Positions 24,213 to 32,929 of a stretch of DNA of 64,000 nt are shown piece by piece. Location: contig CAZXGT010000001.1 of assembly GCA_964639935.1 (NCBI GenBank), positions 21,752 to 85,751 on the forward strand. Reading direction: 5' to 3'. The notes beneath the pieces are model-generated. The model ran no database searches and was not told the origin of the DNA. It saw only the letters and a list, made by a program, of their open reading frames with translations. Within the stretch, counting starts at the first letter, position 1. Every line of letters begins with the position of its first letter. Source of the stretch: CALNYS01 sp964639935 (GTDB lineage Bacteria; Planctomycetota; Phycisphaerae; Phycisphaerales; UBA1924). Made by a program: the position numbers and the translations under genes.

Positions 24213-26009
24213 ATGACCTGGACGCCGCCGACGGCTCTTGCCGCCGCCATTACGGAACTGCCGCTCCTGACCACGCTCGCGGCCGGGCTCGCTGCGGCGT
24301 GGCTCTTCGGCTTGATGACAAAGCGACTGGGGTTGTCGCCGATCGTCGGCTATCTGCTTGGCGGCGTCGTCATCGGTCCGTACACGCCCGGGTTTGTGGG
24401 CGATGAGGAGATCGCGCATCAGCTCGCCGAGATCGGCGTGATCCTGATGATGTTCGGTGTCGGTCTGCACTTCAAACTCAAGGATCTGATCGCGGTCCGC
24501 CGAATCGCGGTCCCGGGGGCGGTGGTGCAGAGTCTCTCTGCGACGATCGTGGGGACGTTCGTTTTCCTCGGTTTCGGCTGGTCCTGGCAGTCCGGGATGG
24601 TGATCGGCATGGCGATGGCGGTGGCGAGCACGGTGGTGCTCCTGCGCGTGCTGATGGACCGGAAGATGCTCGCCACGCCGCACGGTCACGCGGCCGTCGG
24701 GTGGCTGCTGGTTGAGGACATCTTCACGGTGCTTGCGCTCGTGTTCGTCCCGATGATGGCGGTGGGGGAGGCGGTCGAGTCGTCCGGGGCGAGCGAGGGC
24801 GGCGGCGTCGTCATGACGATCGTCATCGCGCTCGCGAAGTTCGGTCTGCTCGTGGCGATCCTGCTGCTCGTGGGGTCGCGGGTCATTCCGTGGCTGCTCG
24901 GCAGGATCGCAAAGCTGCGATCGCGCGAGCTCTTCACGCTCACGGTTCTGGTGCTTTCGATCACGATCGCGGTGGGTTCGGCGGCCTTCTTCGGCGTCTC
25001 CGTGGCGCTGGGCGCGTTTCTGGCGGGCATGGTGGTCGCGCAGAGCCCGACGAGCCATCAGGCCGCCGCGGACGCGCTCCCGCTGCGAGACGCGTTCGCG
25101 GTGCTTTTCTTCGTCGCGGTGGGCATGCTGTTCAATCCGGCGTTCGTCGTTCGTGAGCCGCTCATGCTCGCCGCCGGTCTCGGGATCGTCATGATCGTCA
25201 AGCCGATCGCCGCGCTCGCGATCGTCTCGATTCTCGGGTACCCCGTCCGCACCGGTCTGACGGTCGCGCTGGGGCTGGCGCAGATCGGCGAGTTCTCGTT
25301 CATTCTTGGTCAGGTCGCGCTGCTCTACGGCGTGATCCCCGCGGACGGCCAGCAGGTCCTCGTCGGCGCCGCGATGATCTCGATCACGCTCAACCCGATC
25401 CTGTTCGGTTCTCTCGACCGGATCGAGGCGTCGGTCCGGCGGGTTCCCTGGCTCTGGAGACTGCTCGACGGCAAGGCCGAGCGTCTCCGGCGCGCTGTGA
25501 ATGAATCATCGTCGGCGCGCATCGAGACGGCGGAGGGTCCGCTCGCGCTCGTGGTCGGGTACGGCCCGGTTGGGCGTCTCGTCGACGGTCTGCTTCGCGA
25601 TTCCGGCGTCCACACGGTCATCGTGGAGATGAATCTCCGCACCGTGGAATCGCTCGTCGCGAAGGGGCGTCCGGCCATCTTCGGCGACGCCACGAGGCCC
25701 GAGATTCTTGAAGACGCGGGGATCCGTCGGGCGGAGTATCTCGTCGTCACCCTTCCTCACGCCGAGGATCGGTCGGACCTGATTCAGATCTCCAAGGAGC
25801 TGAACGCCGACATCCAGATCATCATGCGGGCGCAGTACCTGACCGAGGCCGAGGCGCTCAGCGGGTGGGACAAGACGATCTCGGTCTACGAGGAGGGGGA
25901 GACGGGTCTTGCTCTGGCGCGGAAGGTGATGGAGCTTCGCGAGATGGAGCCGGCGAAGATCGACGCGTTCCTGGACGCGGTTCGCAAGCTCTGGCGGCTC
26001 CGGTCGTGA
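24213..26009 (+). CDS. CPA2-family cation/proton antiporter with TrkA-N domain (YbaL/KefB type)
   Basis: Likely exchanges K+ or Na+ for protons across the inner membrane. In 598 residues, residues 1-390 form about 12 transmembrane segments with LSPIVGYLLGGVVIGP, EIGVILMMFGVGLHF and ALGAFLAGMVVAQSP. Residues about 435-550 are an NAD-binding TrkA-N/RCK domain beginning ALVVGYGPVGRLVDGLL and containing IFGDATRPEILEDAGI. A helical tail follows. This matches the KefB/YbaL layout; no KefG-like partner is adjacent. The start is 59 bases from the divergent ParA gene. Confidence 0.88.
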   Translation: MTWTPPTALAAAITELPLLTTLAAGLAAAWLFGLMTKRLGLSPIVGYLLGGVVIGPYTPGFVGDEEIAHQLAEIGVILMMFGVGLHFKLKDLIAVRRIAVPGAVVQSLSATIVGTFVFLGFGWSWQSGMVIGMAMAVASTVVLLRVLMDRKMLATPHGHAAVGWLLVEDIFTVLALVFVPMMAVGEAVESSGASEGGGVVMTIVIALAKFGLLVAILLLVGSRVIPWLLGRIAKLRSRELFTLTVLVLSITIAVGSAAFFGVSVALGAFLAGMVVAQSPTSHQAAADALPLRDAFAVLFFVAVGMLFNPAFVVREPLMLAAGLGIVMIVKPIAALAIVSILGYPVRTGLTVALGLAQIGEFSFILGQVALLYGVIPADGQQVLVGAAMISITLNPILFGSLDRIEASVRRVPWLWRLLDGKAERLRRAVNESSSARIETAEGPLALVVGYGPVGRLVDGLLRDSGVHTVIVEMNLRTVESLVAKGRPAIFGDATRPEILEDAGIRRAEYLVVTLPHAEDRSDLIQISKELNADIQIIMRAQYLTEAEALSGWDKTISVYEEGETGLALARKVMELREMEPAKIDAFLDAVRKLWRLRS

Positions 26010-26177
26010 AGACCGGCCGATGGCGGGCGGGCGAGGGACGCCGAAAGCATCCCGGCCGAGGGTGATCGCGCTGGCTCTGTGAGAAGCGTCTGGATGCAAG
26101 GATGCGGCGGGGTCCCGCTTGAAGCTGTACGGGGCGGTACGCGCCGCTTGCCCCGCCCTGGACACTCTGCCTACAAG

Positions 26178-26193
26178 CTCTGATATATCAGAG
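26178..26193. repeat. 16-base perfect palindrome CTCTGATATATCAGAG
   Basis: The palindrome lies 10 bases past the 3' end of tRNA-Pro (read on the minus strand). It may be the tRNA transcript terminator or processing site. Its core TGATAT/ATATCA also forms the inverted repeat at 6956-6983. The rest of the gap (26010-26177) shows nothing I can name. Confidence 0.4.
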
Positions 26194-26203
26194 AGTTGAA
26201 AAG

Positions 26204-26277
26204 TCGGGGTGACTGGATTCGAACCAGCGACCTTCTCGTCCCGAACGAGACGCGCTACCAAGCTGCGCTACACCCCG
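26204..26277 (-). tRNA. tRNA-Pro (anticodon CGG)
   Basis: A 74-base cloverleaf. The acceptor CGGGGTG/CACCCCG is 7 paired bases; the D arm contains AGCTTGGTAGCGC. The anticodon stem TCTCG/CGAGA surrounds loop TTCGGGA with anticodon CGG. The T arm CTGGTTCGAATCCAG is canonical. The discriminator is A, and CCA is not encoded (the sequence continues ACTT). The body closely follows bacterial tRNA-Pro. It reads proline CCG codons, frequent in this GC-rich genome. No integrase or element abuts it. Confidence 0.97.
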
Positions 26278-26319
26278 AAGTGAGCGGAGCACTGTAGCAA
26301 CGCTCGGGCCTGAAACGCA

Positions 26320-26343
26320 ACCGGCGGCGTTTCCGCCGCCGGT
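26320..26343 (-). terminator. Terminator of the M10 protease gene at 26370
   Basis: Stem ACCGGCGGCG (26320-26329) / CGCCGCCGGT (26334-26343) with a four-base loop. On the minus strand TGCGTTT follows. It lies about 27 bases past the stop. Confidence 0.65.
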
Positions 26344-26369
26344 CGCACGGTTTGCTTTGTTGCTGACGA

Positions 26370-27905
26370 TCAGCAGCCCGAACCGGTCCAGCTGGCGATG
26401 AGCGCCGCCAGATCGGAGGCGTTGGTGACCCCGTCGCCGGTGATGTCGGCGTCGTCGGAGTTCCACGCGGCGATCAGGATCGCGAGGTCGGTGGAGTCGA
26501 CGCAGCCGTTTCCGTCAATGTCCGCGGGGTCGGGGGGCGTGCCTCCCTGAAGGGAGATGATGATGTCGTACATCTGGGCTTCCTGGAAGCCGATGCCGGC
26601 GGTGGAGGAGACACGGATGAACCAGTTGCCGAGCTGGTCGGCCGTGAAGCCCGAAATCGTCTCGCTGTCGCCGAAGCCGCCGGTGTCGGAGGTGGCGGCG
26701 GCGGAGAAGCTCGGGCGGAGGATGTCCAGCTTCAGATCGCCGATCTCGGAGGCGATGAACGTGCTTCCTGTGTTGCAATTGCCGACCTGCGGGCCCTGCG
26801 TGTACGTGGGTCCGACCGGGATGGCCTGGACGTTGATGATGGTCCCGGGCTCGGCTTCGACGCGGAAGAGGTCGAAGTCGCTCGAGCTGTGGAGGGACAT
26901 CTCATCGATGACGACGGGGATGCCGTTGTTGGTCAGCCCGAGGCCGGCGAGATCGACGGCCGAACCGCCCGAGTTGTTGGGCTCGAAGAAGTCGCCGTAG
27001 AGGTACTGCCCGGCGAGGCGATCGTCGAAGCGGGGTCCGACGAGGAAGTTGGCGAAGGGCTCCATGAGCTTGGTGGAGTTGGCGGGGCAGACGTGGTTGA
27101 GCCCGATGCCGTGGCCGTGCTCGTGGGCGATGACGTTGCGGAAGAAGGTTCCGTTGCCCCAGTTCTCGGCGACGTCGAAGTACATGTCGCCGTTGTCGGG
27201 GAAGAAGTTGAAGGCGAGGACGCTGCCGGAGCCGTCGTTGGGCCCCATGACGATGCGGACGTCCCCGCGGCTGCTGCTGCCGTTGAAGGGGCCGGGGGCG
27301 CCGGGCCAGGTTGCGCCGTCATCGGAGACCTCGGTGTAGGTGTTGCCGGTGGCGTCGCCCCAGCGCTGGAACTCGTCGGCGAAGATCTGCTTCCACGTGG
27401 CGGTGGAGCCGTAGATGCCGTCGAGCGTTGCGTTGAGCGAGTTCGATCCACCGGATATGGAGATACCGTCAGGGGGGAAGCTGTAGGTCAGGTCGACGGA
27501 GACTCCGCGCCCGCCGAGTCCGCCCCAGCGATCGCCGGGCTGGAAGCGGGCGGTCGGGCCGTCGCCCTCCCAGGGGTTGTCGGCGAGCCACTGCATCATC
27601 CGGTCGTAGGTGTCCTGGATGACGTCGGGGGGGGTTCCGGGCGCCGCAAGGACGCTGCCGTACTCGAACATCTCACAGGCGGCCTTCTCGGGGTCGTTCA
27701 TGGCGGCGAGGCTGGCGCCGACCTGCTCGCGGATCTGTACGGCGACGGCCTCCTGCACGAAGGCCGGAGCGCCTGCCGGGGCGGCGTTGGACTCGGCGGC
27801 GGATTTGAGCGACGGGCCGGCGGCCCCGACGCTCAACGCGGCGGCGACCGAGACAGCGGCGGCGCCGACCGCGCCGAAGAGGGCCAGTTCATACAACTTG
27901 TTCAT
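26370..27905 (-). CDS. Secreted M10-type metalloprotease with C-terminal dockerin
   Basis: A 511-residue protein. The signal peptide is MNKLYELALFGAVGAAAVSV plus more Ala. The zinc motif HEHGHGIGLNH holds H261, E262, H265 and H271, with LMEP downstream as in the paralogue at 11055; VDLTYSFPPDGISI and a WKQIFADEFQRWGDATG helix also match that protein. A pre-peptidase C-terminal-like beta domain (SSDFDLFRVEAEPGTIINV) and two dockerin-type repeats (DIDGNGCVDSTDLAILIAAW and DITGDGVTNASDLAALIASW) complete it; it lacks the PKD and IPT modules. Single-gene unit with candidate promoter 27953-27981 and a terminator downstream. Confidence 0.85.
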   Translation of the reverse strand: MNKLYELALFGAVGAAAVSVAAALSVGAAGPSLKSAAESNAAPAGAPAFVQEAVAVQIREQVGASLAAMNDPEKAACEMFEYGSVLAAPGTPPDVIQDTYDRMMQWLADNPWEGDGPTARFQPGDRWGGLGGRGVSVDLTYSFPPDGISISGGSNSLNATLDGIYGSTATWKQIFADEFQRWGDATGNTYTEVSDDGATWPGAPGPFNGSSSRGDVRIVMGPNDGSGSVLAFNFFPDNGDMYFDVAENWGNGTFFRNVIAHEHGHGIGLNHVCPANSTKLMEPFANFLVGPRFDDRLAGQYLYGDFFEPNNSGGSAVDLAGLGLTNNGIPVVIDEMSLHSSSDFDLFRVEAEPGTIINVQAIPVGPTYTQGPQVGNCNTGSTFIASEIGDLKLDILRPSFSAAATSDTGGFGDSETISGFTADQLGNWFIRVSSTAGIGFQEAQMYDIIISLQGGTPPDPADIDGNGCVDSTDLAILIAAWNSDDADITGDGVTNASDLAALIASWTGSGC

Positions 27906-27952
27906 GGGGGCTCACACCTTTCGACTCTGCGTTTTTGATGCGCGGATGCGCT

Positions 27953-27981
27953 CCGATAATCGGAACACCTCCCCCGCGCAA
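27953..27981 (-). promoter_or_regulatory. Candidate promoter for the M10 protease gene at 26370
   Basis: TTGCGC (27976-27981) and TATCGG (27953-27958) on the minus strand, 17 bases apart, 48 bases upstream of ATG 27905. The minus 10 region lies in a small palindrome TCCGATAATCGGA. Confidence 0.4.
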
Positions 27982-28178
27982 TCCTCACCAGTTCCGATTG
28001 TGACCTGTTGGGGGGAATTAGGCGAGGAGAATCTGCGAAAACGTCGGATTTGATACCGTTCAGAGTGCAAACATGACCACGAGTCGAGTCTCTGGGGGGC
28101 TCATCGTCGGCGCAGCGGTGGCCGGGGGCGGTCGTTTGGCGGCGGTCGGCTCTGGGGATTGCGAGCTCGTCGGCCGGG

Positions 28179-29702
28179 TCAGGCGTGAATCACGCGGCCT
28201 TCGGAGGCGAGGGCGGCCTCGTGAACGGCCTCGTACATCGTGGGATGAGCGTGGATGGTGGCGATGAGCTCTTCGCTGGTGGCTTCGAGCCGGCGCCCGA
28301 GGGCGAGCTCGCCGATGAGCTCGGTGGCGTTGTCGCAGCAGAGGTGGGCGCCGAGGATCTCTCCGCGGGGAAGCCCCCGGATGATCTTGATGAGGCCCTC
28401 GTTGACGTTGGCGGCGATGGCCTTTCCGTGCGCGTTGAGGGCGAAGTTTCCGACGGCGTAGTCCTTGTCCTTCTCGAGGCCCTGTTCCTTGAGGGCGCGC
28501 TCGGTGTAGCCGACGGAGGCGACCTGAGGGTGGCAGTAGGTGCAGCCGGGGACGACGGAGTAGTCGATGGGATAGGGGTCGTGTCCGGCGATCTGCTCGA
28601 CGCAGATGATGCCTTCCTCGCTGGCGACGTGGGCGAGCCATGGCGCGCCGATGATGTCGCCGACGGCGTAGACGCCGGGGACGGATGTCTCGTAGGTGAG
28701 CTTCTGACTCTGGAAGGGGGGCCCGGGGGTGTAGTCGGTGACGATGGCGCCGCGCTCGGTCTTGAGCCCGAGGGACTCATCGAAGAGGCCGTCGAAGCGT
28801 CCGGTGACGCCGATGGCGAGGAGCACCTTGTCGGCCTCGATGGTCTCGGCCTTGGATTCGTCGGCCTTGCCGTCCTTGAAGGGGGCGATGGTGACCTTGA
28901 CGCCGTTCTTGGTCTTCTCGACGGCGGTGGTGGTGGTGGACGTCCGGATGTCCATGCCCTTCTTCTTGTAGGTCTTCTCGAGGAACCTGGAGACGTCGTC
29001 GTCCTCGACGGGGAGGATGCGGGGCATCATCTCGACGACGGTGATCTCGGTTCCGAAGGAGTGGTAGAAGTAGGCGAACTCGATGCCGATGGCGCCGGCG
29101 CCGACGACGACCATTTTTTCGGGGCGCTCGGGGAGGGTCATGGCCTCGCGGGCGCCGATGATCTTGTCGCCGTCGAACTTGGCGAAGGGGAGGTCTCGCG
29201 CGACGGCGCCGGTGGCGACGAGGACGTTGTCGGCGGTGATGGTCTCGCGGAGCTTCTTCACCTCGCTCGGGGAGGGGGTGATCTCCTCGTGAGTCTCGAC
29301 GTCGTGGATCTCGACCTTGCAGGGCGAGTCGCCCGACCGGCCGGCGACGATCTTGGCGTGGCCGTCGATGTGCTCAACCTTGTTCTTCTTGAGGAGGAAG
29401 CCCACGCCCTTGTTGAGCTTTCCGGCGACATCGCGCGAGCGGCCGATGATCTTGGGCCAGTCGTAGGAGAGCTTGTCGAAGGAGAGGCCCCAGTCCTCGG
29501 ATTGTTTGGTGACCTTCTCGTAGAGCTCGGCGTTGGCGAGGAGGCTCTTGGAGGGGATGCAACCCCAGTTGAGGCAGACGCCGCCGAGCTTGGCGCGCTC
29601 GACGCAGGCGGTCTTGAGCCCGAGCTGGGCGGCGCGGACGGCGGCGACGTAGCCGGCGGGGCCGCCGCCGATGATGACGAGATCGAAGTGCTTGTCGGCC
29701 AC
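28179..29702 (-). CDS. lpdA: Dihydrolipoyl dehydrogenase (E3)
   Basis: FAD enzyme that reoxidises dihydrolipoamide for 2-oxoacid dehydrogenases or the glycine cleavage system, giving NADH. In 507 residues the FAD motif GGGPAGYVAAVRAAQLG (12-28), the redox disulfide in GGVCLNWGCIPSK (C43, C48), the NAD motif GAGAIGIEFAYFYHSFG and the C-terminal active-site base in IHAHPTMYEAVHEAAL are all present. It is slightly longer than usual because of extra loops around residues 140-165 and 280-300. The start is GTG 29702. No other dehydrogenase-complex gene is adjacent. Confidence 0.95.
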   Translation of the reverse strand: MADKHFDLVIIGGGPAGYVAAVRAAQLGLKTACVERAKLGGVCLNWGCIPSKSLLANAELYEKVTKQSEDWGLSFDKLSYDWPKIIGRSRDVAGKLNKGVGFLLKKNKVEHIDGHAKIVAGRSGDSPCKVEIHDVETHEEITPSPSEVKKLRETITADNVLVATGAVARDLPFAKFDGDKIIGAREAMTLPERPEKMVVVGAGAIGIEFAYFYHSFGTEITVVEMMPRILPVEDDDVSRFLEKTYKKKGMDIRTSTTTTAVEKTKNGVKVTIAPFKDGKADESKAETIEADKVLLAIGVTGRFDGLFDESLGLKTERGAIVTDYTPGPPFQSQKLTYETSVPGVYAVGDIIGAPWLAHVASEEGIICVEQIAGHDPYPIDYSVVPGCTYCHPQVASVGYTERALKEQGLEKDKDYAVGNFALNAHGKAIAANVNEGLIKIIRGLPRGEILGAHLCCDNATELIGELALGRRLEATSEELIATIHAHPTMYEAVHEAALASEGRVIHA

Positions 29703-29804
29703 GTGGAATCCCTCGCTTGTGATCGGAGTGAGTCGCTGAGAAGGGGTCGGGATTGTAGCTCCCGCTAACCGCGCGGGCGCGCGCCGTCACCGCGTGGGCG
29801 CACG

Positions 29805-29837
29805 AAAAAGCCGGCGTCTCGGGGCGGAGACGCCGGC
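29805..29837 (-). terminator. Terminator of the metalloprotease gene at 29899
   Basis: Stem GCCGGCGTCTC (29810-29820) / GAGACGCCGGC (29827-29837), then TTTTT on the minus strand. A second GC-rich hairpin GGTCGGG/CCCGACC lies at about 29845-29876. Confidence 0.8.
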
Positions 29838-29898
29838 AAGGGGCGGTCGGGCTGCGGCTCTGGGCCGCGCCCGACCTGGGGTTGGGGCTTGTGTTCGC

Positions 29899-32787
29899 TT
29901 ACGGCTGGGAGCCGAAGCTGATGACGATCGATCCTCCGCCGGCCGCGATGTCGTCGGAATTATAGATGAATTCGGCGTCGAGGGCCTGTTCAATCTTAGC
30001 CTGCACGCTCTCGAGATGCGAGAGGGAGTAGGCGTCGAGCTTTCCACTCGAGCTTTCGAGGGTGTCGTCGATGCGGCCCTTGACCTCGCGAAGGTGGTGA
30101 GCGGCGAGGTTCGCGACGGGCTTGCCGGCGGCTCCGCTGACGCGTCCGGCGGGGAGCGTCAGGTCGATGAGGCGGGCGACGTGCTCGTCCTGGAGGTTTC
30201 GCCGGAGGCTCGAGATCATGGGCTTGCGGGCGGAGTAGCGCCCGGCGGCCTTCTCGTCGAGCTCGGACCACACGGCGGCGGTGACGCTCTCGAGCAGCTC
30301 GGGAAGGGTGAAGGCGTCCTCGCCCTCGGGGATGCGGAACTCGTTGTCGTAGACGCGCCGGAGGGTCGTCGGGTTCATGACCATGGTCATGGCCGAGGAC
30401 TGGATGCCGACGATGGTGTCGTGAACGTTGAGCTGGGGGTCGCCCATGATGGTGCGGAAGCCGCCGGCGTCCCACCACTTGTCGCGGCTCATCTTGTTGA
30501 GGAGCTCGTGGGTGAGACCGAAGGCGTCGTCGCTGAAGGTGTACTCGACGACCTGCTCGAGCGCGCGGCGCTGCTTCTGGGCGTCGACGGGCTCGGTGGG
30601 GTTGCGGTCTCCGGGATCGCCCATGCGGTCGCGGTTGACGTGGACGCCGCCGATCCAGTTGGCGGCGTGGCTGACCGAGCGGACGTGGCGGCCCAGCAGC
30701 GCCATGTAGGCGTTGCGGACCTCTTCCCAGCTCTCGCCTTCCTCGAAGACCTTGTCGACGATCTCGCCTCGGAGGTTCTGGACGAGCTTCATCTCGGCGT
30801 CGACGAAATCGAGGGCGTTGGCGCCCATGTCGCGCCGGCGGGCGAGGGGGTCTGGGCCCCAGGTGTCTTCGTCGGTGAGGTAGACGTTCTCGTTCTCGCC
30901 GACCCGCTCGAGGACGGGCTTGAGGTCGTTGTCGAAGGTGTAGCCGTACTCGATGGCCCAGTGGTCGTAGGGCCCGAGGGTGGTCATGAAGTAGGGGCCG
31001 TCGCCGATGGCGCCGTCCTTGGTGTAGTTCATGGCGTTGTAGTCCATGACGGAGCCGGTGATGGGCTTGCCGCCCTCGCGCCACTCCTCGGAGTTGATCT
31101 CCTCGAGGGTGTAGATGGAGGAGGCCTTGAAGTTGTGCCGGAGGCCGAGGACGTGGCCGACCTCGTGCATGACGACGTCCTTGACGATGCCGCCGATGAA
31201 CTTCTCGGGCGCCCCGTCGACGGTGTCGCCCTCGCTGTAGGCGGGGAGGTCGAGGAGGGAGCTTCGGATCATGGCGAGGTCCATGCCGCGATCGTGGGCG
31301 TAGGAGCAGTGCCCGTTGACCTGCACGGTGCGATGGGCGAGGCCGTCGTGCCGCTCGGCGCCGAGGGGGGAGAGCGCGGGCTCGGCGGCCTTGTCGGCGC
31401 GCTCGAGGATGTCGCGGCTCTCGCGGTGGAGTCGCGCGACGCGATCCTGGAGGATCTCCTCGCGGAGCTCGGGCGGGGCGGTGCGGACGCGGGGATCCCA
31501 CTGCGGGCGCCGGTCGAGCCACTTGAGCGTCTCGGGGCTGAAGCCCTCGATGGCTTCCTGACCGAGGTTGAGCTCGAACTCGCGAGAGGCGTATCGGAGC
31601 CAGCCGTCGTTCATGACGACGTCGGCGTCGAGGATCTGACCGGTGCGCGGGTCGACGCGCGACGGGCCGATCGCGAAGGAGGCGTTGTTGGAGTTCCAGA
31701 CGATGAAGTTGTAGCGGACGTCCTCGGGGTCCTTGTCCATGTGGGCGCCGGAGCGGGCGTCCTGCTGGTAGACCTCAATGGCGTTGGCGATCCCGATCTT
31801 CTCGAAGGCGTCGTTCCAGGCGAGGACGCCGTCGCGGACCCAGCGTCGGTACTGGATGGGGGTCTTGTGATCGAGGTAGAAGACGATGGGTTCCTTGGGG
31901 GGACTCAGCGAGAGGGACGGATCGGCCTTCTCGAGCTTCCAGCGGTTGATGTAGCGGGTCCAGCCGGAGGACTCCTCGGCCTTCCCGAGGTCGTTGTAGG
32001 CGGTGGCGAAGTAGCCGACGCGCGGATCGGCTTCGCGGGGCTTGTAGCCGGTGTTCTCGGGGAGGACGCTCATGGAGTAGGCGAGCGTGATGAGCTGGCC
32101 GTTGGCGTCGGGGACTTCGTAGGAGACCGTGATGTTCTCGGGGAAGGCCTTGGCCTTGGCGATGGTGAGCAGGTCTCCCTGAAGGCCGCGGGCGGCGCGT
32201 CCGAAGAAGCTGCCCGCCTTACCGACGAGGAGCTGATCGAGGTCGATGACGGGTCCGCCGCCGGGGCCCATGGTCTTGATGGGCACGCTCAGGAGCACGC
32301 GGTCGGTGAAGAGCTGCTCCTGGGATTTCTTGCTCTCGAAGTCGCCCGAGGTCCGGGTCTCGAGCTGGGGCTGGATGAGGGCGAGCTTTTTGTCGTAGCG
32401 CTTCCAGTAGACGTAGGCGTCGCCGAACTGGATGCCGGCGGTGGGGGTGCCGGCGGAGACGGTGTAGCCGACGAAGAGCTTCTGGCGCTCGAAGTTGGTC
32501 GGGAGCTCGGCGAGCATCTGACCGTCCTTGGTCCGCCGGTAGAGCGTGTACATGGGCTTCTCGTCGAGGCTGGAGACGATCTTCTCGTAGCCCTCGGAGA
32601 CGGAGTCCCAGTCGGGGAAGTCGCTCTTGGAGTCGTCGTTACTCCCGTTGCTCGCCATGGCGGCGCGCATCTGGGCGATCTGCTCTGGGGACGGCTGGGC
32701 CTGGCTCTGCGCCGCGAAGGAAAGGGCGACGCCGGAGAGGGCGAGCCCCGCGACAAGGGACAGGTTGGTGACGGTGCGTCGATGCAT
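29899..32787 (-). CDS. Large secreted zinc metalloprotease (DUF5117/DUF4953 type)
   Basis: A 962-residue protein. The signal peptide MHRRTVTNLSLVAGLALSGVA ends near AAQSQAQ. The catalytic motif HEVGHVLGLRHNF holds H541, E542, H545 and H551, a metzincin-like HExxHxxGLxH followed by NFKAS, the hallmark of the DUF4953 zinc-dependent protease group. SVMDYNAMNY about 45 residues later is the Met-turn. The N-terminal 400 residues match the DUF5117 region (DRVLLSVPIKTM, GYFATAYNDLG, RRWVRDGVLAWNDAFEKIGI). The C-terminal third is helical. In other bacteria such proteins are periplasmic or outer-membrane. Substrate unknown. It has its own terminator. Confidence 0.88.
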   Translation of the reverse strand: MHRRTVTNLSLVAGLALSGVALSFAAQSQAQPSPEQIAQMRAAMASNGSNDDSKSDFPDWDSVSEGYEKIVSSLDEKPMYTLYRRTKDGQMLAELPTNFERQKLFVGYTVSAGTPTAGIQFGDAYVYWKRYDKKLALIQPQLETRTSGDFESKKSQEQLFTDRVLLSVPIKTMGPGGGPVIDLDQLLVGKAGSFFGRAARGLQGDLLTIAKAKAFPENITVSYEVPDANGQLITLAYSMSVLPENTGYKPREADPRVGYFATAYNDLGKAEESSGWTRYINRWKLEKADPSLSLSPPKEPIVFYLDHKTPIQYRRWVRDGVLAWNDAFEKIGIANAIEVYQQDARSGAHMDKDPEDVRYNFIVWNSNNASFAIGPSRVDPRTGQILDADVVMNDGWLRYASREFELNLGQEAIEGFSPETLKWLDRRPQWDPRVRTAPPELREEILQDRVARLHRESRDILERADKAAEPALSPLGAERHDGLAHRTVQVNGHCSYAHDRGMDLAMIRSSLLDLPAYSEGDTVDGAPEKFIGGIVKDVVMHEVGHVLGLRHNFKASSIYTLEEINSEEWREGGKPITGSVMDYNAMNYTKDGAIGDGPYFMTTLGPYDHWAIEYGYTFDNDLKPVLERVGENENVYLTDEDTWGPDPLARRRDMGANALDFVDAEMKLVQNLRGEIVDKVFEEGESWEEVRNAYMALLGRHVRSVSHAANWIGGVHVNRDRMGDPGDRNPTEPVDAQKQRRALEQVVEYTFSDDAFGLTHELLNKMSRDKWWDAGGFRTIMGDPQLNVHDTIVGIQSSAMTMVMNPTTLRRVYDNEFRIPEGEDAFTLPELLESVTAAVWSELDEKAAGRYSARKPMISSLRRNLQDEHVARLIDLTLPAGRVSGAAGKPVANLAAHHLREVKGRIDDTLESSSGKLDAYSLSHLESVQAKIEQALDAEFIYNSDDIAAGGGSIVISFGSQP

Positions 32788-32880
32788 GGGTGAGATCTCC
32801 CGTTCTCGCGTGGATGGACTCTTTTGAAGGCCGATTCGCCCAAGCCGGAATGGGGCGGCGGCGGTCTGTTTCTACCTATT

Positions 32881-32901
32881 AAACGCACGATGGATGCGTT
32901 T
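32881..32901. terminator. Symmetric hairpin between two minus-strand genes
   Basis: AAACGCA (32881-32887) and TGCGTTT (32895-32901) form a 7-base stem with T or A runs on both sides. It lies just past the stop of the UbiA-family gene and upstream of the metalloprotease start, so it probably ends the UbiA transcript. Confidence 0.45.
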
Positions 32902-32929
32902 TGATCGCTGAACCTTCCGAATGGATGCC

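Noticed and set aside
26178..26277. tRNA-Pro with adjacent palindrome as an integration site
   Set aside because: No integrase, direct repeat of the tRNA end or foreign-looking genes lie next to it.
29794..32793. Plus-strand open frame of 999 codons
   Set aside because: It is antisense to the metalloprotease at 29899, whose zinc motif and signal peptide are clear; the plus frame has the Val/Gly/Asp-rich composition of a shadow.
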